A stretch of 64,000 nt of DNA. Origin: Luidia sarsii (lineage: Eukaryota > Echinodermata > Asteroidea > Paxillosida > Luidiidae). Position 1 is the stretch's first letter. Every line of letters begins with the position of its first letter. Under the pieces are notes generated by a model, which was not told the DNA's origin, did not search any database, and saw nothing but the letters and a program-made list of their open reading frames with translations. This document shows positions 44,411 to 54,814 of the stretch, piece by piece. The DNA is taken from assembly GCA_949987565.1 (NCBI GenBank), contig OX465103.1, positions 22,549,037-22,613,036 of the forward strand. Reading direction: 5' to 3'. The translations under genes and the position numbers were made by a program.

Positions 44411-47400
44411 TCATTTGCCAGTGTAGTAATGGGACGGAACAAAGGGCATCTTGGCCACCTCTGCCACGACAGCCTTCTTGCGCACCTGGATACGCAGCGT
44501 GGTGCCCGCCTTGGAGCTGGCCGCCTCCACGTAACCCATGGCGACGTTGGCCTTGAGGGTGGGGGAGGGGCAGCCGCTGGTCACGTGACCTATTGCTCGG
44601 TCGGACTCGTCCAGAATAACCGCCCCAGCTGCAATGAACCAAAGGTGGATTTTTATCTTTAAAATTATCATATGATTATATTATATTATAAATCTCAGTA
44701 ATTATGAAGCTCACTTCACACCAACTCAGCTCAGCTCAACTCAGCTCAGCTCAGATCATCTCAGCTCAGCTCAAATCAGATCAGCTCAGGTCAGCCCAGC
44801 TCAGCCCAGCTCAGCCCAGTTAAGATAAGCTCAGATCAGCTCAGCTCAGATCAACTCAGCTCAGTTCAGTTCAGCTCAGCTCAGCTCAGCTCAGCTCAGC
44901 TCAGCTCAGCTCAGCTCAGCTCAGCTCAGATCAACTCAGCTCAGCTCAGCTCAACTCATATGAGCTCAGCTCAGCTCAGCTCAGCTCAGTTCAGCTCAGC
45001 TCAGCTCAGCTCAGCTCAGCTCAGCTCAGCTCAGCTCAGCTCAACTCAGCTCAGCTCAGCTCAACTCATATGAGCTCAGCTCAGCTCAGCTCAGCTCAGC
45101 TCAGCTCAGCTCAGATCAGCTCAGCTCAGTTCAGATCAGCTTAGATCAGCTCAGCTCAGCTCAGTTCAGCTCAGAGCCTCAGCTCAGAGCCTCAGCTCAG
45201 AGCCTCAGCTCAGAGCCTCAGCTCAGAGCCTCAGCTCAGAGCCTCAGATCAGCTCAGCTCAGATCAGCTCAGCTCACCTCTAGGCGGGGGACCTTTGGAC
45301 ATCAGCCCCACCCTCTTCCTCGCCGGCTTCTCCTTGAGCTGTTTTAGGATGAGCTCAGCGGCGGGGAAGTCCCTCAGCTCCCTCCTCCGCTTGGCTGTGG
45401 AGAAAGCAGGGAGCGGCAATCAAGGTTTGCATGCTGGAAATACCAAGCAGGAGGTTTGCGGTGAGAACATGCATATCATGTCTTAAGAGAAGGAGTATGG
45501 CTCTGAATAAAGCAGGTTACTCAATGTTTAGGGCAGTGTGTACTCTGCCCGTCTTCAGAAGACTGCTGAATTCCGACTATCATCAGTGCTTATAAGTGCC
45601 GTGGAGAGTATTAGAGCGTGGCAAATCCTTCCCGCCGAAGGCTGAGTGGAGAGCGCTGGAGAGTGGAGGATCCGTCTTTCCCACCTAGCATGACCACTGG
45701 GGCAGGTGGGAGTTCATTGGAGTGTGTCAGTTGCAGTCTAGTATCTGGATGCCAAGGGTATAGGAGACCTAGGAGGCAGGCCAGGAGTTCGGTGAAGTGG
45801 TGTTGTCTGTGATTATACCGTAGAGGACCCATTGGACAGGAGCACTGATGATGTGGGAATCCAGCAGAGTACGTACATATAGTAATGAGTGCACACTATC
45901 AAAAACGTTGATGTCATTGCAAACCTCCAACTTAATCCAGGAAATGGTATATCTTCATCACTTTCACTCAGCTGTTAAAAAATTGGTGGATCAGTAACAT
46001 CTAGAATAGAATTACCGATGGTCCAGGCCAGTGTCGCCTCTATGGGCGTGGTCGTCTCGTCGATGTCGTTGCCGTAGAGACACATCCCCGCCTCCAGCCG
46101 GAGCGAGTCTCGGGCACCCAGTCCGCACATCTTGACCGCTGCCTCCGACGACGCCAGCAGTCTCTCGGTCAGCTCTACGGTTCGATCGGCAGGCACGGAA
46201 ATCTGCCCATGCGAAAAAAGGGGGAAGGTATAAGGCGATGCTGACCGAAATCCGGCCCAAAAATCACTACAATGACAAAAATGATGCACCCTGCTTATAA
46301 ATGGCACCAAATTCAATTCAACGAAGGCTTGCCCTGCTCGACGTAACACACACTGAGTGCCCGATGCCTGATGAAAAAATACCAGTTGTGTGATTTCTGA
46401 TTGCTAGGAGACCACTGCATCTTGGGATGCTGTCTCTGGGCTACACCCCTGTCGGACGATCTGAAAGAGTGGCATCTTAGCTAGTGGAGGAGGACTCTGT
46501 AAGCCTGAGACAGGCATGTCCTCAATGAGGAGGCTGCAAGGATGGAAGGATGGACACGGAGGACGGCTCAGTGCAAACCTCAGGGCAGAGACACTATGAA
46601 CATCTAAACTATGAAAATGGGGTGAAAATGTCATTTAGCCGTGAAAAGAAAATTCATCATGCTTTCACGCCTATTTCATAACACACAGTTAGCCAAGTCA
46701 TGGTGTTTTCACCAGTGGTCTCCAAGGCCACATTCCTGGTGGTAAATGGCCATAGGCAGATTCGAAGTATCTGTGAGTGACAGTTACAAGGACACCAAAC
46801 AGTACCTCTATGGGGGCTGGTGGTCTCTACTGGTAATTGAATTAGCAATCCCTCAAGGCTGGAGCTTGCCACCCTAGATATTCACTTTTTTTCATGGTCT
46901 CTTTTAACCTGAAGATGTCCTTATCAGGTCAGAGAGGCGATTATTTTCACGGTGAATTCACTGTAAAATGCACCATGAAATCACAGTGACTTTTTAGTTT
47001 CACGGCGAAATGACATTTTCACCCCTTTTTCACAGTTTAGATGTTCATAGTGAGAGATGCAAGGATGACAAGGGCCTACCTCCACGCCGTCCTCTCCCGT
47101 GTAGCCACACCTTGTCACCCGGCAGGGAATCCCAAAGACATCGGCCAGGGTCGTTGTCATGAAGGTCAGCTGACTCAGGTCATGTGACATCCCTGACTGC
47201 AGAACTCTGGCCGAGAGGGGACCTGTGGACATAATGCGAGGACAAAATCGCGTGTTGCTATTTCTTAGCCGATAGCGGAAAAACTCACATCTTGATGCAT
47301 TTTAGTCAAAGAAAAAAAAAGGGAAAAACTGAGCTTTTGAGCAATCTTAAAAAATGACAAAGAAAACTTTGACTGGACTGGGTTTAGAACCAGATACCTC

Positions 47401-49770
47401 AGGTTTTGTGTACCAGTGCTCTTACCATCCGAGCAATCTAACCCTTAGATGGCGGCTCTCTCAAATAGTCAATTTACTTCCAGTGGAAACACAGATTAAG
47501 AACAGGTGTATAAAACTAAAAGCAGGGGATTGGGAAGAATATGCCTTTTCATTCAGCATTTTAAGCCCAGAGTGCGAGTGAGGGGATATTGCTCGAGAGC
47601 TTTGGTTCACCAGCATTGTTTACTATGGCTTACCTTGCAGTGCCAAGAGACCCATGTCGTACACAGGTTCAAAGGCCACATCGTGACCTTTGGCCTTGAA
47701 GTCTGCCAGCTTGTCCTGTGAAAGGAAGCCAATCGAGATTCATATGGGCGCAGTGCGCGTGATGTCACACATGGGAGAACTATGGAAAAGCAAGTGCCTT
47801 CACATGAGCAAATCTGTGAACATTCCTAGTGCATCAAACTTTTTGGCTAATGCGGACATCAGCCTCAACCAGTACAGTGGTCCAGTGGGTAAGACGTCTG
47901 CACTAGAAAGCAGGAGTCACGCCCGAGCTGCCTGTATTTTTTTTCCAGCAGGCAACCGGGCAAAGCACTGGACTTCAGAGGATTGAGGCTGAATAGGTTA
48001 TGAAGGTTCCAAGGATTTCAGAGGATTGAGGCTGAATAGGTTGTGAAGTTTGGAAGGATTTCTGAGAATTGAGGCTGAATGGGCAAACTACTGGAGAAGG
48101 ATTTGGGAGGATTTAGGCTGCATGGGGTTCGACTGAAATGAGGATTTCAGAGGATTGATTCTCAAACTGCATTGGGGTCTGTAGTTATGCTTGGTTCCAA
48201 ACCACACAATTATAGTCTCATGGGCAAACTCACCCACGAGCTGCTGGCCATTCCCATTCCCTGGCTATGAGGATTTCAGAGGATTGAGGCAGTGGGCACC
48301 ACAGTTTTTGTGTACGGTGGCAAATTTCAGAGGATTTCAGAGGATTGAGGCTGGTAGCCCAAATTTCATACTCAAAATCAGAGGATTTCAAAGGATTCAG
48401 GTAGGTTCCTAGCAAAAAGGGTCTAGGACATTAGGGTTAAATCAAACTTTTTGGGGTTCACTTCCTCCACTCGATGACCTTTCCATCTTTCATCCTTTCG
48501 CTACTGTTTACCTTTATTCTCACCCTACTCTGTCTACCAGCTTTCCTCATTTTCTTCCCCTTTGTTACAGTGGTACTGTACATAGATGTTAGAAATAAAA
48601 ACTAAGCCTCAATCCCAACATGTGGTAGCATTTAGTAGAGCCATAGGATTGTATCTGTGGAGATAAGGTCGTCTGTTTGGTGAGGTGGCCCACCTGTATG
48701 TGTGGCAAGTCCTTGTCAGCACAGCCAGCGTTGGTCACCATGTAGATGTAGCCCTGGTCTGTCTTGCTCAGCACCAGGTCATCTATGATGCCTCCCTCCT
48801 CAGTCAGCATGAGGCTCAGGGTGCCCGTGTTCTCCTTCAGACCCTCCACGTCGGCTGCAAGACGACCCCCCCGCCAGAAAAGCTTAGTGTGACATCAATG
48901 ACAGAATGACAGACTGACAGCACGTACAAGACAGGCAATTGAGTCAAAGAATTTCCAGTCCGAGTCCACTTCTCATTTCTCGAGTATGAGTGTGAGTCAC
49001 ATCTCTTGATTCTGAGTCTGAGTCAGATCTCTCGAGTTAGTCCCTCCTTTTTTGCACAATCGTCCACCTATGTTTTGCCCATTCTTTTCTTTCGTCTGTT
49101 TGTCTTTTTTCGTGTCCGTGTACATAAAGCATCCCATCTCCAGCTCTTCTTTCTGGGATCTGGCTCCATGTCACTACTTGTAGTATGCTTTATACCCACT
49201 ACTGGGTGCCTCATGTGATAGTTATCGAGTTGATATCTAAACTTAGTGGGCCTGACGTTTCGATCCTAGCAGGACCTTTTTCAAAGGCCACTCTGCCTTT
49301 GAGAAAGGTCCTGCTAAGATCTAAACTTCAGGCCCACTAAATTTTGAGATTTGCATTTTGGTAATTTTAGTCAGTAAGCAGTTTGCAACATTTTTGTATA
49401 TCACTTTGAGTTGATATATCTAGTTGATTTCTGAGTACATTTTGCAGCCATGCCCTGTGGTCTTATCCCAACATTTACTGTTAAACATAATTTTCTTTAA
49501 ATCTGTGATAAGTAAATAAACGTTCCCTTGAATGAACAAATAGTACGCACCCACAGTCAGACTCTCGACAAACTTGGCCCGGTCCCTGCCATGCACTTTG
49601 CTCTGGAGCATGTGGGAGACGTCAAAGACGACTGCCTGGCTGCGGCACTGGGCATGCTCACTGGGTATCCCCTCCTTGTAGTTGACGGGCATGGACCAGC
49701 CGGCAAAGGGGACCATGTGACCACCGGCGGCCACGTGGAAGTCGTACAGGGGGGTCTTCTTCAAGGATGC
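44411..49770 (-). CDS. AMT: Aminomethyltransferase, mitochondrial (glycine cleavage T-protein), seven of about eight coding exons
   Basis: Exons in coding order are 49770-49551, 48854-48694, 47715-47634, 47222-47080, 46202-46016, 45394-45278 and 44628-44411 (TGA at 44413-44411). All junctions are GT-AG and in phase, giving 375 residues. T-protein transfers the methylene carbon of glycine, held on lipoylated H-protein, to tetrahydrofolate and releases ammonia in the mitochondrial matrix. Matches to vertebrate AMT run end to end: [20 protein letters not shown] and [10 protein letters not shown] (exon 2), GGIIDDLV and NAGC (exon 3), [14 protein letters not shown] (exon 5), [19 protein letters not shown] (exon 6), HVTSGCPSP and [11 protein letters not shown] at the end. 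The N-terminus is unresolved. The frame continues upstream of 49770 as an Arg-rich, targeting-peptide-like stretch (RPLRLSRLSVVLSLAQ) but reaches a stop without an ATG, and a good acceptor (CTCTTGCTCAG) abuts 49770. A separate first exon upstream is therefore likely. Confidence 0.93.
44716..45275. repeat. GAGCT pentamer microsatellite in the last AMT intron
   Basis: About 100 copies of CAGCT/TCAGC pentamers with scattered ATCAG and AACTCA variants and an AGAGCCTC sub-block at 45170-45245. On the coding strand the repeat begins directly at the splice donor of the exon ending at 45278. Confidence 0.95.
45452..45610 (-). mobile_element. Second tail family with hammerhead-like core
   Basis: Left part GGTTTGCGGTGAGAACATG, CTCTGAATAAAGC. 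On the minus strand the right part reads CTGAAGA, then a stem CGGGCAG...CTGCCC, then TAAAC. CTGAAGA fits the hammerhead box CUGANGA exactly; the second box has T where G is required. It lies in an AMT intron. Confidence 0.6.
46592..47052. mobile_element. Foldback element with about 55-bp inverted ends in an AMT intron
   Basis: The left end CACTATGAACATCTAAACT with GGTGAAAATGTCATTT, and the right end AAATGACATTTTCACCCC with AGTTTAGATGTTCATAGTG, are reverse complements apart from a few bases. The internal 350 bp encode nothing recognisable. It ends about 28 bp before the exon at 47080, on the donor side. Confidence 0.75.
47345..47450 (-). mobile_element. tRNA-derived SINE head
   Basis: On the minus strand TAGATTGCTCGGATGGTAAG and GAGCACTGG are followed at tRNA spacing by GGTTCTAAACCC, i.e. 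A and B boxes of polymerase III. It lies in an AMT intron. Confidence 0.6.
47868..47978 (+). mobile_element. tRNA-derived SINE
   Basis: Head GGTCCAGTGGGTAAGACG with TCTGCACTAG, then the body CCCGAGCTGCCTG, T-rich spacer, CAGCAGGCAA, AAGCACTGG. The same body is at 7664-7711. It lies in an AMT intron. Confidence 0.6.
47975..48415. repeat. Degenerate repeat of GATTTCAGAGGATTGAGGC
   Basis: Eight or more irregularly spaced copies of TTTCAGAGGATTGAGGCTG, some followed by AATAGGTT, starting at the end of the SINE at 47978. It lies in an AMT intron. Confidence 0.8.
49238..49412. mobile_element. Head-to-head pair of Penelope-type tails
   Basis: A minus-oriented motif at 49250-49288 faces a plus-oriented motif at 49295-49333, followed by the long tail to TTTTTGTATATCAC. 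The minus copy keeps GAAACGTC; the plus copy has mutated to CTAAACTTC. It lies in the first recognised AMT intron. Confidence 0.8.
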
Positions 49771-49877
49771 CTGAGCAAGAGACAGGACCACGGACAACCT
49801 AGAGAGTCTCAAAGGTCGGGTCCACCATTTTGGCACGGTCCGCAGAGACTCACTTCCATGCCTAGTCTAACTCAAGG

Positions 49878-50101
49878 GCCCTTTACCAAAACCCGGCTTA
49901 GGCTCAGGCTCCGGCTTTGTCTTTCTCTCTTCCATCCATTTTCAAGTACAAGGCATGGAAACGGGAGGCCTTTGGCTTCCCTCTGCTTGTTACTCTACAT
50001 TTTGAAAAAAAATAATCCGAAGCGTCAACTGCAACAAAGCAGCTTTTGGATAACAGAGACGAAGCCGGAGCGGAAGCGCAAGCCGGGTTTTGGAAAAGGG
50101 C
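49878..50101. mobile_element. Foldback (MITE-like) element
   Basis: The ends are reverse complements over about 44 bp: GCCCTTTACCAAAACCCGGC at the left, GCCGGGTTTTGGAAAAGGGC at the right. The inner part of each arm is a run of GGCTNN hexamers. No coding capacity. It belongs with the elements at 52075, 54459 and 63818. Confidence 0.8.
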
Positions 50102-50762
50102 AAATAAATGTTTTGGCTCAACCTGTCAACCATGTCATGAGAAAATGCTGAGTTTCTTCCAGACATAGAGGGCAGTATTTGTAAAATTATAATTTTTTGT
50201 TAAATTTTTGAGAGCTAAAATCCTGTGGAATGTCTGATGAATACTGATGAGTAAGTATATATTGGTTTTAAGTAATTTCTCAAATTTGGAAAATCCAGAA
50301 ATTTGGTGCTTTTGCAAATGGTGTAGGCCTACCCTTCAGCCTCCCTCTAAGTTGAACACTCATCCAAAGTTTGATTTGTGAACCACGGAACATCAAGTCA
50401 TTTCAGCCAAGATAAACCAAACTCATTTATCTATCACTGTACAGTAGGCCTTTTAATACTTTTTTAACATTTTTGCTTAAATTGATCATCGTATGCAATC
50501 ACAAATAAAAAATGTTGAGAAAGGAGTAAAGGCAAAGGGCTACAGCCTACAGTTAATGCAGCTATATTATCAATTGAGCAGTTGGTGCTGCTGCTAATTC
50601 TAATTGCAAGTTGTACAGTACTGTACCATGGGTGACAGGTCCATTGGGTTGTACAGAAGTAGGGATGTGTGGGCGTTTACAGACAAAAAGACACTGTGAC
50701 CGTGCAAGGTGGTAAATGTCGTCCTTCAACTTCAAGTTCTATTCTAACTTACGTCCAAACTT

Positions 50763-50863
50763 AGTCCGAGTAACTTGGACCCGACAAGTCACCCTTTTTT
50801 TATCAAATTTTGAAATTCGATAAAAAAAAATGGGTGACTTGTCGGGTCCAAGTTACTCGGACT
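50763..50863. repeat. Hairpin with about 43-bp arms
   Basis: AGTCCGAGTAACTTGGACCC at the left and GGGTCCAAGTTACTCGGACT at the right are exact reverse complements. Pairing continues through GACAAGTCACCC and an A/T run to a 14-bp AT-rich loop. Confidence 0.9.
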
Positions 50864-51684
50864 AGTCTAAACTTGTTATGTGATAAATAAATTGAAGTAC
50901 GGGGTGATCACTTTCAACTTTCATCATCTACTGAGTAGTGTCTTAGTACTGTTGTCTTAGTCTTACTCTAGTCTTAGTCTTATTAATATTTATCATTCTA
51001 GTATAGTTATAAATAGTACTGGTACTGGTAGCTACAACTTGTACAAGAAACTATACAAAATTATCAAGATCAATAAAATACATCATTACATGCTCAAGTA
51101 CTTCTATTTGCAACAAATTATAAATCGTAATGTTACCCCTTGGTTACAGTTACTTACAGTCATACTCACTTACACCATGGAGGAATTACTTACACTTACA
51201 GAATTTACACTGTTGTTACAGTTACAACTTACATTAGAAGTTACAAATATACAATCAATGTACATGGATCGAGTGCTTGCCTTACGTTAGTCAATACAGT
51301 TTTTGGACTGGAGGACCATCCTAACTCGAGGCGTTTCTTAATCGTTATTTGCGATAAAGGATATGAAAACTTACATTATCACATAGACCGCGCTGCAGAC
51401 CTTGCTGAATTCTGACTACATTTCTCTGTCGGAGCAGACAACTCCTTAAAATGGCATTTTTGGCGGCTTGGATTCCGACCATCTTTGCACGGATAACACA
51501 GCTGACCCACTGCCCCAGGAACGAACAATGTTTACAATTTCTGTATTTCTAAGTGCGCCCTCTCGCGTCTGAAATAGTCTTAGGTGAGCCTAGGCAGGCT
51601 AGGTGAGAGATTATTTTTTCCGTACCACTAACGCGTGAAGTTGCCCAATTAATTGTAATTGTGCGACTTGAATGAAGACCACTG

Positions 51685-51925
51685 ACTCGCCCACTATAGT
51701 CTACTTCCCCCTTGCCAAATCACCCACTAGTCTACTTGCCCCTTGTCAGCTCGCCCACTAGTCTACCTGCCCCTTGCCAACTCGCCCACTGGTCTACTTG
51801 ACCCTAGCCAACTCGCCCACTATAGTCTACTTGACCCTAGCCAACTCGACCACAAGAGCTTCTTGACCCCAGCCAACTCGCCCACTAGTCTACTTGCCCC
51901 TTGCCAAATCGCCCACTAGTCTATT
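51685..51925. repeat. Minisatellite of about 31 bp (CTCGCCCACTAGTCTACTTG)
   Basis: Seven or so copies of CTCGCCCACTAGTCTACTTG followed by CCCCTTGCCAA or ACCCTAGCCAA. Alternating unit variants indicate duplication of two-unit blocks. Confidence 0.9.
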
Positions 51926-52074
51926 TTTCTGAAATTCTGACATCCATCGTTGGGTAAAATGGGGCTATTATATTTTGAAACAAAATGTTCCGCATTGGGG
52001 GAAAAACAGCTAGAACTTACAACATAAAATAAAACCACAAGCTGTTTTTTTTTTAGCTGATATAATCAGATGAT

Positions 52075-52122
52075 GAACCCAAAGCCATGAGCCTGAGCAC
52101 AAGCCGCGTTTACGAAAAGGCC
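52075..52122. mobile_element. End of a MITE-like element
   Basis: AAAGCCATGAGCCTGAGCAC and AAGCCGCGTTTACG with AAAAGGCC match the inverted ends of the element at 54459-54705. The opposite end is not clear. Confidence 0.5.
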
Positions 52123-52529
52123 CATCGAGGCGTTTGGGTGCTTTTGTTTTAGGGTCCTATAAATTAACGGATGCCTATGGAACGGGTGCTTTAATTGGTT
52201 ATAACGTAGACCATCTTAGACACCCAGCAAACATGGCGGTATAATGCTGGCTTGTATAATGGCTGGCGGTATAATGCTAGTTGTAATGGGCTTGTTCCGG
52301 CAGTACCGTTCAATTTACTCGATACCAATTCCAGAATTGGGCCGATACTGGCATGCTTATAATAATTATACGGTATGGCAATGCGGTTCCGTTTGGCGGT
52401 AAAATCGGGCCAGTGTTGGTTTTCCTACGCGGCATGCCATAACGGCAAGACGGTAGGGGGCCTACACGGAGCCTGAATCTGGCTAACGTTGGTTCTCCAA
52501 CCCTACTGCATTCGACAATCAAGATGCAG

Positions 52530-54183
52530 CACGGTGGATTATGTCCACCCTAACCCAGCTGCACTCAACAAGATGCAACAGTAGGTGGATTCTGTCCACC
52601 CTAACCCAGCTGCACTCGACAAGATGCAACAGTAGGTTGATCCTGTCCACCCTAACCCAGCTGCACTCGACAAGATGCAACAGTATGTGGATTCTGTCCA
52701 CCCTAACCCAGCTGCACTCGACAAGATGCAACAGTATGTGGATCCTGTCCACCCTAACCCAGCTGCACTCGACAAGATGCAACAGTATGTGGATTCTGTC
52801 CACCCTAACCCAGCTGCACTCGACAAGATATACAACAGTATGTGGATCCTGTCCACCCTAACCCAGCTGCACTCGACAAGATGCAACAGTAGGTGGATCC
52901 TGTCCACCCTAACCCAGCTGCACTCGACAAGATGCAACAGTCGGTGGGTTCTGTCCACCCTAACCCAGCTGCCAGTGCACTCGACAAGATGCAACAGACG
53001 GTGGATTCTGTCCACCCTAACCCAGCTGCACTCGACATGATGCAACATCATGTGAATTCTGTCCACCCTAACCCAGCTGCACTCGACAAGATGCAACAGT
53101 AGGTGGATTCTGTCCACCCTAACCCAGCTGCACTCGACAAGATGCAACAGTATGTGGATCCTGTCCACCCTAACCCTGCTGCACTCGACAAGATGCAACA
53201 GTATGTGGATCCTGTCCACCCTAACCCAGCTGCACTCGACAAGATGCAACAGTAGGTGGATCCTGTCCACCCTAACCCAGCTGCACTCGACAAGATGCAA
53301 CAGTCGGTGGGTTCTGTCCACCCTAACCCAGCTGCCAGTGCACTCGACAAGATGCAACAGACGGTGGATTCTGTCCACCCTAACCCAGCTGCTTTCGACA
53401 AATGCAACAGTAGGTGGATTCTGTCCACCCTAACCCAGCTGCACTCGACAAGATGCAACAGTCGGTGGATTATGTCCACCCTAACCCAGCTGCACTCGAC
53501 AAGATGCAACAGTAGGTGGATTCTGTCCACCCTAACCCAGCTGCACTCGACAAGATGCAACAGTAGGTGGATCCTGTCCACCCTAACCCAGCTGCACTCG
53601 ACAAGATGCAACAGTCGGTGGATTATGTCCACCCTAACCCAGCTGCACTCGACAAGATGCAACATTATGTGAATTCTGTCCACCCTAACCCAGCTGCACT
53701 CGACAAGATGCAACAGTAGGTGGATTCTGTCCACCCTAACCCAGCTGCACTCGACAAGATGCACAGTAGGTGGATCCTGTCCACCCTAACCCTGCTGCAC
53801 TTGACAAGATGCAACAGTAGGTGGATTCTGTCCACCCTAACCCAGCTGCACTCGACAAGATGCAACAGTATGTGGATTCTGTCCACCCTAACCCAGCTGC
53901 ACTCGACAAGATGCAACAGTAGGTGGATCCTGTCCACCCTAACCCTGCTGCACTTGACAAGATGCAACAGTAGGTGGATTCTGTCCACCCTAACCCAGCT
54001 GCACTCGACAAGATGCAACAGTATGTGGATTCTGTCCACCCTAACCCAGCTGCACTCGACAAGATGCAACAGTAGGTGGATCCTGTCCACCCTAACCCAG
54101 CTGCACTCGACAAGATGCAACAGTAGGTGGATTCTGTCCACCCTAATCCTGCTGCACTCGACAAGATGCAACAGTAGGTGGAT
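52530..54183. repeat. 51-bp minisatellite, about 32 copies
   Basis: The unit runs AAGATGCAACAGTAGGTGGA, TTCTGTCCACCCTAACCCAG, CTGCACTCGAC (51 bp). GGTGGATNCTGTCCACC inside each unit is a short palindrome. Variants (TAGG, TATG, TCGG; TTCT, TCCT, TTAT) recur in blocks, and a 3-bp CAGTG addition appears at two places about 357 bp (seven units) apart. Length divisible by three leaves long open frames on both strands; there is no sign of a gene. Confidence 0.96.
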
Positions 54184-54458
54184 GCTAATAAATGTTTATT
54201 GACCATTATTGACCAGATTAACGATAATAATAATTCGATATAGCATGATAATTGATAGCAGTCATCAGAATAGTGAGTAAGTGAAAACTACCCGAATTTC
54301 AAAAGCCGCCACTTACATGTTGTCACTATAATTATTATTGCGTGCACTGTTGTCCGAATGGATCATTTGATGCTATCGTCAACTGTATAATAAAAATAAT
54401 GGTTGGTGTGCGTTAAACCCTCCCCCTCCCCTCCCCAGCTATGGAGTATAGGTCTTAT

Positions 54459-54705
54459 GGCCGTTTACGAAATGGATGCTTAGGCTGTGGCTTATTAGGC
54501 TTCGGTCATTTCTTCTCTAACCCGTTATATTGATCACAAGCTTCTGGAACTTGAACTAGTGTTTGACCCCAGTTTCTCGGATGAATATCAAGCCAACAAA
54601 TCCAAAAATTCGGCGACAAACCACCGGCCGTAACCTTTTTTTTCAGGTTTTGTCATATGAAGACGAAGCCTGAGCCCGAGTAAGATCGTTGGATTCGTAA
54701 AGGGC
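54459..54705. mobile_element. Foldback (MITE-like) element
   Basis: Left end GGCCGTTTACGAAATGGATG with GGCTTCGGTCAT; right end ATGAAGACGAAGCCTGAGCC with CGTAAAGGGCC. The ends are imperfect inverted repeats. It sits about 110 bp beyond the SLC23 stop codon, so it may be in that gene's 3' untranslated region. Confidence 0.7.
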
Positions 54706-54814
54706 CTAAGCTAATCTAAAAAAAAAAAAAAGCTTTGACCTCCTGAAACTCCGTTGGTAATCAAAAAGGCAGTACCGGTTCTGATGCGAGTGGCACCAGC
54801 GGTAATCATAGGGA

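Larger units (their letters stand above)
50102..52530. other. Intergenic region upstream of AMT
   Basis: AT-rich DNA with a hairpin (50763-50863), a minisatellite (51685-51925) and a MITE-like end (52075-52122). The missing first AMT exon could be here or at 49800-49870, but no candidate is convincing. Confidence 0.45.

Noticed and set aside
47340..47450. Possible true tRNA gene on the minus strand
   Set aside because: A and B boxes are present but acceptor and anticodon stems do not pair, so it is treated as a SINE.
52519..54206. Open frames up to 279 codons and a CRISPR-like look of regular repeats
   Set aside because: The units are contiguous 51-bp repeats without unique spacers, so it is not a CRISPR array, and the frames follow from the 17-codon period.
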